A stretch of DNA of 64,000 nucleotides from Kribbella sp. VKM Ac-2568 (GTDB lineage Bacteria; Actinomycetota; Actinomycetes; Propionibacteriales; Kribbellaceae): positions 1-64,000 of the forward strand of contig NZ_SLVF01000021.1 in assembly GCF_004345365.1 (NCBI RefSeq), read 5' to 3'. Position numbers and translations under genes: made by a program. The notes under the pieces are model-generated. The model was not told the origin of the DNA, did no database searches, and saw only the letters and a list, made by a program, of their open reading frames with translations. Position 1 is the stretch's first letter, and every line of letters starts with the position of its first letter. This document shows, piece after piece, positions 18,453 through 26,898 of the stretch.

Positions 18453-19088
18453 TCAACTCGTCGAGGTGGCGAAGGTTCGGAGATGGGCGAAGGCCATATC
18501 CAGAGCGATGCGCATCGGCTCCGGGCTGTGACTTGTCTGCGCGAGGAGGTAACCGCCCTGCAGCGCGGCCATCAGCCCGGTCGCAAGCTCGTCGGGTTCC
18601 GCGTCTGCTGCGAGTGCCCCGCTCTCCCGCATGCGGAGAAAGGTACCGGCCAGCAGGGACTCCCAGGTCCCGAAGTGCCAATCCAGATCTGCCCGCGCCT
18701 GCTCGTCCTGATCGGCCAACTCGCCAGACAGCGAGCCGAGCTCACAACCGAGGGCCCCGTTGCGTAGGGACACGCGCTGCAGGACAGCGCGGCGCCAACG
18801 CTCGAGTCCACGGAACGAGTCAGCTCTGCGGAGGTGCTGCTCTTCGCGGTCGAGGACCTGAACGGCTCGTAGAGCGATGACCTCTCGCACCAATGCTTCC
18901 TTGTCGCTGAAGTGCCGATAGAGCTGAGACTTACTGCTACCGCTGGCTGCGGTGACCTCGTCCAGAGTGGTCCCGTTGACGCCCTGGATTCGCATGAGTT
19001 CATCCGCCGCCGCCACGATCCGAGCACGCGTCGCCGCACCACGAGCGGTCAGTCGATGCACGGACTGGTCGACGGGCTCTTCTGACAT
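18453..19088 (-). CDS. TetR-family transcriptional regulator 2
   Basis: The 211-residue repressor, MSEEPVDQSVHRLTARG then ATRARIVAAADELM, has the HTH TLDEVTAASGSSKSQLYRHFSDK. Its ligand domain contains GALGCELGSLSGELAD. It is a close paralogue of the product at 15695 and of the relic at 23291. The ATG at 19088 is chosen by alignment to the paralogue; an in-frame ATG at 19130 would add 14 unmatched residues. A perfect CTGGAC/GTCCAG palindrome lies 44 bp upstream, which suggests self-repression. Confidence 0.87.
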   Translation of the reverse strand: MSEEPVDQSVHRLTARGAATRARIVAAADELMRIQGVNGTTLDEVTAASGSSKSQLYRHFSDKEALVREVIALRAVQVLDREEQHLRRADSFRGLERWRRAVLQRVSLRNGALGCELGSLSGELADQDEQARADLDWHFGTWESLLAGTFLRMRESGALAADAEPDELATGLMAALQGGYLLAQTSHSPEPMRIALDMAFAHLRTFATSTS

Positions 19089-19131
19089 GAGAAGAGCGTA
19101 TCGCCTGGGTACAGTATCTATCAGAACCACC

Positions 19132-19149
19132 CTGGACGATAAAGTCCAG
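19132..19149. promoter_or_regulatory. Perfect palindrome upstream of TetR 2
   Basis: CTGGAC-gataaa-GTCCAG is an 18-base perfect inverted repeat about 44 bp upstream of the TetR 2 start. The core GGAC-GAT-nnn-GTCC recurs at 19219, 22340 and 29603. Size and position fit a TetR operator; binding is inferred. Confidence 0.65.
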
Positions 19150-19218
19150 TTGAGAGGTCCAACGTGCCTAGGTGGTGTGGCTGGCTTCTACAGGCTCGAT
19201 ACGCAACTTGGATAGAAT

Positions 19219-19232
19219 GGACGATCTCGTCC
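19219..19232. promoter_or_regulatory. Palindrome in the TetR 2/small-protein intergenic region
   Basis: GGACGA-tc-TCGTCC is a perfect 14-base palindrome. It lies 70 bp from the palindrome at 19132 and upstream of the small membrane peptide gene on the other strand. Same GGACGAT start as its neighbours. Confidence 0.6.
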
Positions 19233-19400
19233 CTATTTTGCGACTCTTCCGTTTCCGTTCCTATGAAGTCATGCCGGTATGCCGTAGCTCCTATCGGATA
19301 TTGAATCGCGATGTCCAAGATCTGCTCCGAGGTCCGCACGACAACGGGTACCGGGGCCGAATCCAAGCAGGCCGCCGACGAGACCCAAGGGGGTGACCCG

Positions 19401-19562
19401 ATGACCACAGCAACTGCGCCGGTCCAGGAGACCCGGCGCGACCGGATCGTGAGGATCTGCAACTACACCGTGCTCGCACTGGCCGCGCTCTATCCGTTGA
19501 TCTACCCGTTCGTGCAAAAACACCTCGCAGAGAGGGCCATGGCCGGTTCCCCGAAGGGCTGA
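19401..19562 (+). CDS. Small single-pass membrane peptide
   Basis: A 53-residue protein has the basic stretch ETRRDRIVRICNY, one hydrophobic helix (TVLALAALYPLIYPFV) and a charged C-terminal tail. AAGGGGG lies 8 nt upstream of the ATG, which decides the start over an upstream in-frame codon at 19311. No family is assigned. It is divergent from TetR 2 and could be under the palindrome at 19219. Confidence 0.6.
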   Translation: MTTATAPVQETRRDRIVRICNYTVLALAALYPLIYPFVQKHLAERAMAGSPKG

Positions 19563-19739
19563 CCCTCATGGCTGGGAACACCCTCGTACGACGGGCTGTG
19601 GGCGATCGCCGACGAGCCGCGCCACAGCAGCACAGGGTCTGGAGTTGCGCGCGACGTCGGAGGTGATCGACACCTACGTCGACAATCTCGGCTTGCCTCC
19701 AGGTCTCGCAGTTCAGCTACGCCGCCGCGATCGGGTTGT

Positions 19740-20048
19740 CCGCTTGCCTGGTCGGACTACCCCGTGCGGCTTCGCGATTCGCTGCACGAGGTGCGGCAAC
19801 GCGGGTACGCCGTGGTCGAGTCAGAGCTCGAAGAAGGATTGCTCTCCGCGGCAGTGCCGGTGCGGGATCCCGACGGAACTGTCGTCGCCGCCCTCGCCTA
19901 CTCGACCTCGGTCGGCCGGCGCACGCTGGCCCAGGTGACCGGCGAAGTCGTCCCGCTCATGCTCGAAGCAGCCGACGGGATCTCGGCGGACCTGGCCGAG
20001 CATCGTGTTGCGGGCACCCGATCCGTACCGCGCGACGGCTTCTTCTGA
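19740..20048 (+). pseudogene. IclR-type regulator, C-terminal fragment
   Basis: From about 19764 the frame reads SLHEVRQRGYAVVESELEEGLLS, AAVPVRDPDGTVVAALAYS and EVVPLMLEAADGISADL. This is the effector-domain end of IclR-family regulators, which have RxxGYA-ExE-GL and AVPVRD-GxVVAA. The HTH domain and the front of the effector domain are absent or scrambled upstream (19563-19740). Not functional as a DNA-binding protein. Confidence 0.65.
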
Positions 20049-20339
20049 CCGCGATCGGTCGTTATAGGTGTGCACAGCGATCAGTCTCGTCGTGGCAACT
20101 GATCAGTGTCGGCCCGTCGGGGCGTCTTACCGAGAATCGCGATCTCGTTCGTGTCTCACCACGCTGACCGGCGCGGGTCGCGGCCGGAGCGACGTCGAGG
20201 AGCGGATTTGCGCGTTGCTGGTAAGACGGCGTGACGGATCGACGCACATCACATGTACGAGGACGCCGTTCGTTCGTCCCTTGCTCACCGGTACGGCGGG
20301 ATGCGCCCTTTGGCACGGACTGGAGAGAGGTACGGCTCG
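20049..20339. other. Upstream region of the MFS gene
   Basis: No gene is recognisable here. The stretch contains several direction changes of open frame without family features. The last 30 bases carry the GGAGAGAGG ribosome site of the transporter gene. Confidence 0.4.
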
Positions 20340-21602
20340 ATGCAGAATGTGGCACCGGTGATCAATCTGCGCCCGCGGGACAGAATGCTTCCACTGGCGT
20401 TCGTCTCCGCAGTGGTCTCCCTGATGGCCACGTTTGCCGCAGTGGGATCGACGATCCCGCTTTTCAACATCTACCGGGCCGAGGACGGGTTCACCACTGC
20501 CGACGTCTCGCTGACGGTCGTCGCCTACTCCGCCGCTACTCTCAGCACGCTGTTGGTGCTTGGCCGAGTGTCCAATCATGTGGGCCGACGGCCCATCGCG
20601 ATCGCCAGCCTCGGACTGTTTGTACTGGCTTGTCTGCTGCTCTTGAACGTGCACGACATCGGCATCCTGATCGCGGGTCGGCTCCTGATGGGCCTCGGTG
20701 CCGGGCTGGCCAGTAGCACCCTCACCGCCTACATCGTTGACGCCGCGCCGGCGAGGCCGACCTGGCTGGCCTCCGTTGCTTCGAGCCAGACGGTCATGCT
20801 CGGTCTCGCCGTGGGTGCCATCGCATCCGGTGCCTTGGTCCAGTTCGGCCCATGGCCGCGCGGCCTGATCTACCTGGTTGTCATCGGCCTGCTCCTGCTG
20901 TCTGCCGCACTCGTCGCCATCAGCCCGGAAACCGTGACGCCGACGCCGGGCGGCTGGCGGTCACTGCACCCTGGCGTCCGCGTACCGGTCCGTGTCAGAC
21001 ATCTGCTCCCCGTTGCGGCCGCGGTGCTCCTGGCCACTTGGGCGACCGGGGCGTTCTACCAGGCCTTCGTGCCCGCACTGGTCGAGGATCAACTGCACAC
21101 CAACAGTTCACTCGTCCTCGGACTGGTGTTCGCCGCTTACATGGGCCCCAGCGCTCTGGGTGCTCCCCTTGGCGGCCGGTTCTCACCGGCGACAGCTCAG
21201 CGCATCGGGATGATCGCCTTCTTGGCCGGGTGGATCGGCCTGATCACAGCGATCGCCACCGGCGCATTGCCGTTGTTCATCGCGGCAACCATCATTGCGG
21301 GAGCCGCTCAGGGCATCGCCATCAGCGCCGCTACCCGTGGCCTGCTGTTCGGCAGTACGCTGCCCGAAAGGGCGCCGACCTTCGCCGTGGTCTATCTCCT
21401 CAGCTACAGCGGCGCGACCATTCCCAGCCTCATCTCCGCCCGGCTCTCCAACATCTTCGCCGTCCCGGAGATTGCCCGCGGATACGCCGGGCTTGCGATG
21501 GTCGCCACGCTGGTCACTGCCTTCGCTGCACGCAACCCGCACACCGGCACGACCAAGAACAGCCAGAATTGTGAGCAACCTGCTCGATGGCGACGAACCT
21601 GA
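20340..21602 (+). CDS. Major facilitator superfamily transporter
   Basis: The 420-residue protein has about 12 hydrophobic helices. The loop between helices 2 and 3 carries RVSNHVGRRPIAI, the MFS A-motif. Later helices include LIAGRLLMGLGAGLASST. It is probably a proton-linked exporter of small molecules. The ATG at 20340 is chosen because GGAGAGAGG lies about 9 nt upstream; the longer in-frame start at 20253 lacks one. The last 15-20 residues (TKNSQNCEQPARW) look atypical and may result from loss of the original stop. Confidence 0.87.
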   Translation: MQNVAPVINLRPRDRMLPLAFVSAVVSLMATFAAVGSTIPLFNIYRAEDGFTTADVSLTVVAYSAATLSTLLVLGRVSNHVGRRPIAIASLGLFVLACLLLLNVHDIGILIAGRLLMGLGAGLASSTLTAYIVDAAPARPTWLASVASSQTVMLGLAVGAIASGALVQFGPWPRGLIYLVVIGLLLLSAALVAISPETVTPTPGGWRSLHPGVRVPVRVRHLLPVAAAVLLATWATGAFYQAFVPALVEDQLHTNSSLVLGLVFAAYMGPSALGAPLGGRFSPATAQRIGMIAFLAGWIGLITAIATGALPLFIAATIIAGAAQGIAISAATRGLLFGSTLPERAPTFAVVYLLSYSGATIPSLISARLSNIFAVPEIARGYAGLAMVATLVTAFAARNPHTGTTKNSQNCEQPARWRRT

Positions 21603-21724
21603 GGCCCGAGCGGTACGCCGTCCGGCACTCGAAGTCGAGCCGAGTCATCAGCACCGCGGAGCGGCGAGCGCGACGGTGCGGCGAATACTCGTCGAGATCC
21701 GCACCCGCGAGGGACCGAACTCTG

Positions 21725-22150
21725 CAGCGTCTGGTCAGTGGCGCCGGGGCGGGGCGCGCACGCGCGAAGGTTCTGCGGCCGGGCGACCGCAGACAGCTCG
21801 TCGATCGTGCCGGTTGCGAATGCCCATCGCATCATGGCGCGACTCGCCTCGGTCGCGAACCCCGGCCCCACGCCGCTGGCAGGAGTCGCCAGCCGATCTC
21901 GAAGCCTTCCTCGCACAACGGTAACAAGCGGAGCATCAGGCCACCGACGACCTCAGCGTCGCATGCTGACAATCGCCCACCTCCCGGCAGGGCGTACGGA
22001 AGTCTTACCGGCCTCGATCCATGGCGCAGCAGCAGGCGCATGGTCGCCTTGTTCGGCACCAGGTCCATCGCGGGCGACAGCCAGCGTGCCATTTCGCCAT
22101 CCTGCCGATCGAGAGATTCCACTCGCTATTCGTGTCAGGTGCCCGTCCGG
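21725..22150 (-). pseudogene. GNAT acetyltransferase relic, second copy
   Basis: Three minus-strand frames together give an N-acetyltransferase. SVRPAGRWAIVSMRR is near 21960, then DAEVVGGLMLRLLPL and FEIGWRLLPAAWG, then FATEASRAMMRWAFATG and TIDELSAVARPQNLRA near 21780-21862. It is the same subfamily as the relic at 15181 (GRWAIV, VVGGL, AAW, WAF-G). At least two frameshifts separate the pieces. Confidence 0.7.
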
Positions 22151-22339
22151 CAAAGCAAAGAGGCCTTGTCAGTCCACTTTATGGCCACAGGTCACCCATG
22201 ACCGCCCGGCGACCCGACAACTTGCAGGCTGCAGCTACGTGCCAAGATCGCCCTGAATCATACAATTTTAGATCATGTCACCGCATCGCGACGCATCGAC
22301 AGCCTGGAATGGGTGACCGCGCTGCGAGGAGTCTTCGGA

Positions 22340-22353
22340 GGACGATATAGTCC
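22340..22353. promoter_or_regulatory. GGAC-GATATA-GTCC palindrome upstream of GNAT fusion gene
   Basis: A 14-base site with 4-bp perfect arms lies about 75 bp upstream of the gene at 22429. It is identical in 13 of 14 positions to the core of the TetR 2 operator candidate at 19134-19147. Confidence 0.55.
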
Positions 22354-22428
22354 ACTGACAGACCCGAGCCAGTCCTACGGCTATCGGGCGTCGCGGTCAG
22401 GTCAGAGGGCAACACAAAGGAAGTAGAG

Positions 22429-23223
22429 ATGACTGATCAGGTTCTTCGGCCCGATGGAACGGGCTTCTACCTCGCCGGCGGCGAGCTGCTGGTCGCCAGC
22501 GCGGCCGAGCAGACCGTCACCGGCGGTCGGCAGGTCGACTTCAGCGTCACCGCAGGTCTGTTCGGCAATGCCCATATGGATTTGATGCTAGCCAGCTGGA
22601 GCAATGCGCAGACGGACAATCTGGGTAGCGTGCGCTCGGAAGACGGGCGCTTGGTCCTGCCGTTGCGGACACAGCCGGTGATGCTCAACTCGCTTCCGAG
22701 CGAGGGTCGCGTGCAACTGCGTACAGCCGGAGGACTCCACAACATAGAAGGCGACTGGCAGCTCGTCCTTCAGTTCCGCAATCACGCCGGATCGAGCCTG
22801 ACCTGGCACGCCAGTCTTCCCGCAGAAGCGTTCGGTACAGGCTGGCTGGCTCCTTTGGCCGACCTGCTGACCATCGACGGCGCGGACAGCGCAGCGGCCG
22901 GGGATGCCGCCACCAGCACGCCGGCATCCCCGGCGGTTACCGTGGTCCACCACGCAGACGACGGGTACTACGAACTCCTCGTCGACGGCCAACAGGCCGG
23001 ACTCCTCGTCTACCACGTGGTCGGCTCGCACCTGTCGATCACGCACACCGTCATCGAACAGACCTACCGCGGGCGAGGACTGTCGTGGGCGCTGGTCGGC
23101 CGCGCTCTCGACGACATCCGCACAAGGTCTGTCACGGTGTCGAACTACTGCCCGGTCGTCAGCCGATTCGTCGAGAAGAACCCTGACTACCGCGATCTCC
23201 TCAGCATGCCGCGGCCGGCCTGA
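22429..23223 (+). CDS. Two-domain protein: unknown N-terminal domain plus YjdJ-type GNAT
   Basis: The 264-residue protein has two parts. Residues about 165-260 form a short GNAT of the YjdJ/NATD1 type (YYELLVDGQQAGLLVYHVV, IEQTYRGRGLSWALV, VTVSNYCPVVSRFVEKNPDY). The RGRG loop is the acetyl-CoA signature. Residues 1-155 are beta-rich with no recognised family. An Ala/Ser/Pro linker joins them. AAAGGAAG precedes the ATG. A TetR-type palindrome lies upstream. A stand-alone version of the C-terminal domain is at 24739. Substrate unknown. Confidence 0.8.
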   Translation: MTDQVLRPDGTGFYLAGGELLVASAAEQTVTGGRQVDFSVTAGLFGNAHMDLMLASWSNAQTDNLGSVRSEDGRLVLPLRTQPVMLNSLPSEGRVQLRTAGGLHNIEGDWQLVLQFRNHAGSSLTWHASLPAEAFGTGWLAPLADLLTIDGADSAAAGDAATSTPASPAVTVVHHADDGYYELLVDGQQAGLLVYHVVGSHLSITHTVIEQTYRGRGLSWALVGRALDDIRTRSVTVSNYCPVVSRFVEKNPDYRDLLSMPRPA

Positions 23224-23290
23224 TCCTCCCTGGACAATGACCTGGCCCCTCGGCGACTCACCACTTCCGAGCCGCGGTTCCGCCGCTGTT

Positions 23291-23929
23291 CTACTTGTCG
23301 TTGGCCGACTTTGCGTGCGCTCGGACCGAGTCCATCGCCAGGTCGGGTGCGATGTGCATCGGTCCGGGATCGCGGGTCGCTTGGGCGAGAACATACCCAC
23401 CCTGGAGTGCGGCCATGATGCCCGTCGCCAGCGTCTGTGGATCAGCGTCCCCGGACAGTGTGCCGTTGAACTTCATCCGCTCGAGCGCCGCGGTCAGCAG
23501 CGAGATCCAGGATGTCAGGTGCGCGTCGAGATCGACGCGCGTTGTCTCGTCCTGATCGGAGAGCTCGGTCGACAGTGACCCCAGTTCGCAGCCCAGCGCT
23601 CCACGGCGTGCTGTGACTCGCTGGAGTATGGCTCTGCACCACCGATCCTGGCCACTCAACGAGTCAACCCTGCGGAGATACCGCTCCTCACGTTCGAGCA
23701 CGCGCCCGCCCCGCAGTGCGATGACCGCCTGGGACTAAGGCGCTCTTGTCGCTGAAATGCCGGTAGATCTGTGACTTGCTCGTCCCACTCGCAGCCGTCA
23801 CCTCGTCGAGCGTGGTCGCTGCGGCACCCTTCAGAGACATCAGCTCGTCGGCAGCGGCAACGATCCGGGCTCTCGTAGCCGCGCCGCGGCGGTCAGGCGG
23901 CGATCGAGCTCATTCACTGTCTCGGGCAC
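23291..23929 (-). pseudogene. TetR-family regulator relic (third paralogue)
   Basis: From the GTG at 23929 the frame reads VPETVNELDRRL. The HTH parts (ATRARIVAAADEL, TLDEVTAASGTSKSQIYRHFSDK) lie in different frames. From 23701 to the stop at 23291 one frame gives LEREERYLRRVDSL, GALGCELGSLSTELSD and IMAALQGGYVLAQ. At least two frameshifts break the DNA-binding domain. It is a clear paralogue of the two intact TetR genes. Confidence 0.8.
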
Positions 23930-24130
23930 GAAAAGAACTTATCGGGGCCGAGCAACGATTGCTGCCGCTTGTGGAGATGCCCGATGTAGGACGGCGTGCC
24001 GGCCACCGCCATCAGGGCAGGATGGCCAGCGGTCGCGACGGTGGTCGACGCTGTCCGACCGATGAGTCCCAAGCTCGGTGGAACCAGGTTTCAGCCGCGG
24101 GTGGGCAGGCTTGGCGTGATCTCGATCGAC

Positions 24131-24142
24131 GGGTAAGTACCC
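24131..24142 (+). promoter_or_regulatory. GGGTAAGTACCC element upstream of the DUF5709 gene
   Basis: A 12-base palindrome with 5-bp arms lies 67 bp before the ATG at 24209. GGGTAA also resembles the -10 box of actinobacterial stress (SigB/SigF-type) promoters. A GCTT at a workable upstream distance could act as a weak -35. Speculative. Confidence 0.3.
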
Positions 24143-24208
24143 CTGCTGGGCCCGACACCAACCTTCGTGAGGAGCCGGCACGCCGCCGGCCGGTCGGCAG
24201 GAGGACGT

Positions 24209-24649
24209 ATGAGCGAGGTCAGTCGGGAGTATTACGGCAGTTACAGCGTGGACGACGAGGACCAGCTCCAGTTCTCCGACACGCTCGAAGGGCGCGGGGT
24301 CTCCGACCTTCTTGACGAAGGCTACTCAGCCCCGGAGAAGTGGTCGGCCGGTGAGGGCTTCGGTACGACCGCGGCGGAGGCATTGCGGGGTGAGACCTTC
24401 GAGCAACGGCTTGCTCAAGAGGAACCGGAGATCGACCCGTATGCCGCGAAGTCGGAGTATGTCGACGGCCCGGAAGTCGGCCGGGACCGCGCCGGTCGTC
24501 TCGTGGCTCCTGACGAGGGATCGCACTTCGATCTCGAGGAGGAGCTCGTCGCGGCCGACGTCGGTATCGACGGAGGCGCGGCGAGCGCCGAAGAAGCTGC
24601 GATCCACGTTGTGGACGACGAGCCGCTGGAGCTTGATGAGGTCAACTGA
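24209..24649 (+). CDS. DUF5709-family acidic protein
   Basis: The 146-residue protein is rich in Asp and Glu, with YYGSYSVDDEDQLQFSD, ETFEQRLAQEEPE, GRLVAPDEGSHFD and a C-terminal VVDDEPLELDEVN. These are the hallmarks of the actinobacterial DUF5709 family, which has no assigned function. It is probably soluble and partly disordered. AGGAGG lies 6 nt before the ATG. A C-terminal fragment of a second copy is at 17707. A stress role is a guess based on neighbours. Confidence 0.8.
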   Translation: MSEVSREYYGSYSVDDEDQLQFSDTLEGRGVSDLLDEGYSAPEKWSAGEGFGTTAAEALRGETFEQRLAQEEPEIDPYAAKSEYVDGPEVGRDRAGRLVAPDEGSHFDLEEELVAADVGIDGGAASAEEAAIHVVDDEPLELDEVN

Positions 24650-24738
24650 TCGACGCAGCACCGACACGATGGCGCTGACCTGTCACCGGCGCGTGCAGTG
24701 CCTGCTTCGGGAAAGGACCGCAGAGCGATAGAACCCTG

Positions 24739-25269
24739 GTGAACGACTCCGAGCGCAACCTGATCGTGGTCGAGAACGACGAGTTGCGAAGGTACGAACT
24801 ACTCGTCGCAGGAACGACGGTGGGGACCCTCGACTTCCGTGTCCTCGGGCCACGGCGTGTCCTCGGGCCACGGCGTGTCCTCGGTCATACCGAGATCACT
24901 GAGGATCAGCGGGGCCGTGGACTCGCCACAGCCCTGATCAAGGCAGTTCTCGACGACCTCATCGCCGAGGGAGTCCGGATTACGAACTACTGCCCTGCTG
25001 TCGAGCGATTCCTTCAGCGCCATCCCGAGTACGTCGTGGTACTCGATCCGTTGCACCCGCCGATCCAGCCCCGCTCCCGGCCCTCGGGCAGGCGGGAGAC
25101 AGCAGGTGGATCGCTCCGCCCCACTGCAGCAGGTCGTGCATGCCCAGTACTCCAGGCTCAGAGAGCTGGCCGCACGTTCTCAGGATCCGAGCATCGGCGG
25201 ATTCGAGAGGCGTCGCATCACGGACCAGTTCGCGGCCGTTGCCGCACAGCATGCCGCGGCCGTCGCTGA
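24739..25269 (+). CDS. YjdJ-type GNAT domain protein with aberrant C-terminal run-on
   Basis: The first 105 residues form a complete small GNAT: RYELLVAGTTVGTLDF, HTEITEDQRGRGLATALI, VRITNYCPAVERFLQRHPEY. After VVVLDP the frame runs on for about 70 residues that are Arg/Pro-rich and overlap the next gene, so the natural stop has probably been lost. The start is GTG at 24739. Between strands the 18-bp unit repeats, giving VLGPRR twice. It is related to the C-terminal domain of the protein at 22429. Confidence 0.65.
   Translation: MNDSERNLIVVENDELRRYELLVAGTTVGTLDFRVLGPRRVLGPRRVLGHTEITEDQRGRGLATALIKAVLDDLIAEGVRITNYCPAVERFLQRHPEYVVVLDPLHPPIQPRSRPSGRRETAGGSLRPTAAGRACPVLQAQRAGRTFSGSEHRRIREASHHGPVRGRCRTACRGRR
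24841..24884. repeat. 18-bp tandem repeat inside the GNAT gene
   Basis: GTCCTCGGGCCACGGCGT occurs at 24841-24858 and 24859-24876, followed by a partial third unit. The repeat keeps the frame and inserts VLGPRR between two beta strands, so it is a recent slippage duplication. Confidence 0.85.
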
Positions 25270-25649
25270 CGTCTTGCTGACCGCGGCCAGGACGTCGTCC
25301 GGTGAGGACGCCGCGGTCCTGCTCGAGAATCTCAGACAGTTCGAGCAGGCGCTGCGGGTACTCAAAGGTAGGGCGTACGGCGACGCGCGCTTCCTGGACC
25401 TCAGCGCAACCGAGACCTGGCGAGAGGCCGAACGCCTACTGGCCGAGCACGAATCATGGGAGACGAGGGTCGTGTCCGGCCTGGAGCGGGTTCATGGTGC
25501 CGGGCACCACAGAGCTGGCCCGGGCCTTGGCGAAACGGCAACGGAGTTCGCCGACGCGACCGCACCCCAACTCGCCGCATATCGGAGTCTCCGGACGAAT
25601 AGCACGTTAGCGGTGGCGCATCGCCGACTCGACCTGGGACGAGCTGGAG
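25106..25649 (+). pseudogene. Hemerythrin-like helical protein, frameshifted
   Basis: A GTG start with GGGAGA upstream opens a helical protein (QVVHAQYSRLRELAARSQ, VLLENLRQFEQALRVLK, AERLLAEHESWETRVV). After about 25490 the frame changes to ELARALAKRQ, SPTRPHPNSPH and GVSGRIAR, then a stop and a further break before ADSTWDELE. The SPTRPHP tail is typical of actinobacterial hemerythrin-like proteins, but several expected iron-binding His/Glu residues are not visible. The fragment at 18032 is a paralogue. Confidence 0.55.
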
Positions 25650-25868
25650 TGACGCGGGCTTCCGACCGAGCCGATGGAGCACCCGAATCAGCATTCGGCC
25701 TTCTCTCATTACCTGTTCGGAACCGCCGGCGACGCCGACCCCCGCGGCCGGGCCCGATACACCTCACACTCATCAAGATCCCGGGAACCGGTAAGGCCGC
25801 ACCCCCGATCGGCACACAGATAGGGAAATCCGGGTCACTCCGACCCGGCACGGATCGAGGGGAAGCTC

Positions 25869-26642
25869 ATGAGTGGATACTTCGAAGGCCGCAAACTCAT
25901 CGTGGTCGGTGGGAGCAGCGGCATGGGGCGACAGACCGCGGCGGATATTGTCGGGCAAGGGGGCAAGGCCGTCCTCGTCGGGCGGCAGCAGGCCAAGGTC
26001 GACCAGACGGTCGCCGAGCTCGGTGAGAAGGGCGAGGCCTGGGGGATCACTGCCGACCTCGCGGATCGCAAGCAGGTAGAAGACGTCCAGGAGCAACTCG
26101 CCGCTGAGCATGCCGATGCGACACTGCTGGTCAACGCGGCCGGATTCTTCATCCCCAGGGAATTCCTCGACTACAGCCAGGAGAACTACGACGCGTATCT
26201 GGAGCTGAGTCGGGCTACGTTCTTCCTGACCCAGACGGTGGTGCGAGGTATGAAGGCTGCAGGCTCCGGTGGTGCGATCGTCAACATCGGCAGCATGTGG
26301 GCCCATCAGGCGGTGGCGGCGACGCCGGCGACCGGGTACTCCATGGCGAAAGCCGGCCTCCACGCCCTGACCCACAACCTGGCCATGGAACTGGCGGCCG
26401 ACGGCATTCGCGTCAACGCGGTGGCGCCCGCAGTGGTGGCCACGCCGTTGTACGAGGGCTTCATCCCCGCCGACCAGCTCGAGGAGGCCGTGAAGGGATT
26501 CGACGGCTTCCACCCCTTGGGGCGGGTCGGAACAGCCCAGGACATCGCCTCGTCGATCGTCTTCCTCCTCTCGCCGGAGGCCAGCTGGATCACCGGGGCG
26601 ATTCTGAACGTCGACGGCGGCGTGATGGCCGGGCGCAACTGA
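25869..26642 (+). CDS. Short-chain dehydrogenase/reductase
   Basis: A 257-residue classical SDR. The cofactor loop is GGSSGMGRQTA, the NAG-type motif is VNAAGF, the catalytic serine is in VNIGSMWAH, and the YxxxK pair is in GYSMAKAGLHAL. The end INVDGG-type motif appears as LNVDGGVMAG. An NAD(P)-dependent alcohol or keto substrate is expected but not defined. GAGGGGAAG precedes the ATG. The gene reads alone, after the hemerythrin relic. Confidence 0.9.
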   Translation: MSGYFEGRKLIVVGGSSGMGRQTAADIVGQGGKAVLVGRQQAKVDQTVAELGEKGEAWGITADLADRKQVEDVQEQLAAEHADATLLVNAAGFFIPREFLDYSQENYDAYLELSRATFFLTQTVVRGMKAAGSGGAIVNIGSMWAHQAVAATPATGYSMAKAGLHALTHNLAMELAADGIRVNAVAPAVVATPLYEGFIPADQLEEAVKGFDGFHPLGRVGTAQDIASSIVFLLSPEASWITGAILNVDGGVMAGRN

Positions 26643-26898
26643 CGGCCGAGTACGCGAACCTGGCCGGTGGTGCTACTGAGGTATGCAGGAGCACCCGCGG
26701 GGCCGGCCAGGAACGATCGACGGCCAACGGCTTGCCCACCGAGCAGGGCTCCTCGCCGAAATCTCAGGTAAGAAGCCCATCTGTCGCCGCGGCCAATTCG
26801 TACGAGCGCGGATGGCCGCACCGATCAGGTGATCCCGAACGATGCCGCTGACGAGCGAGCGCTCGATCACGTCCCTGTGGAATGAGTGTGGAGTGCGC

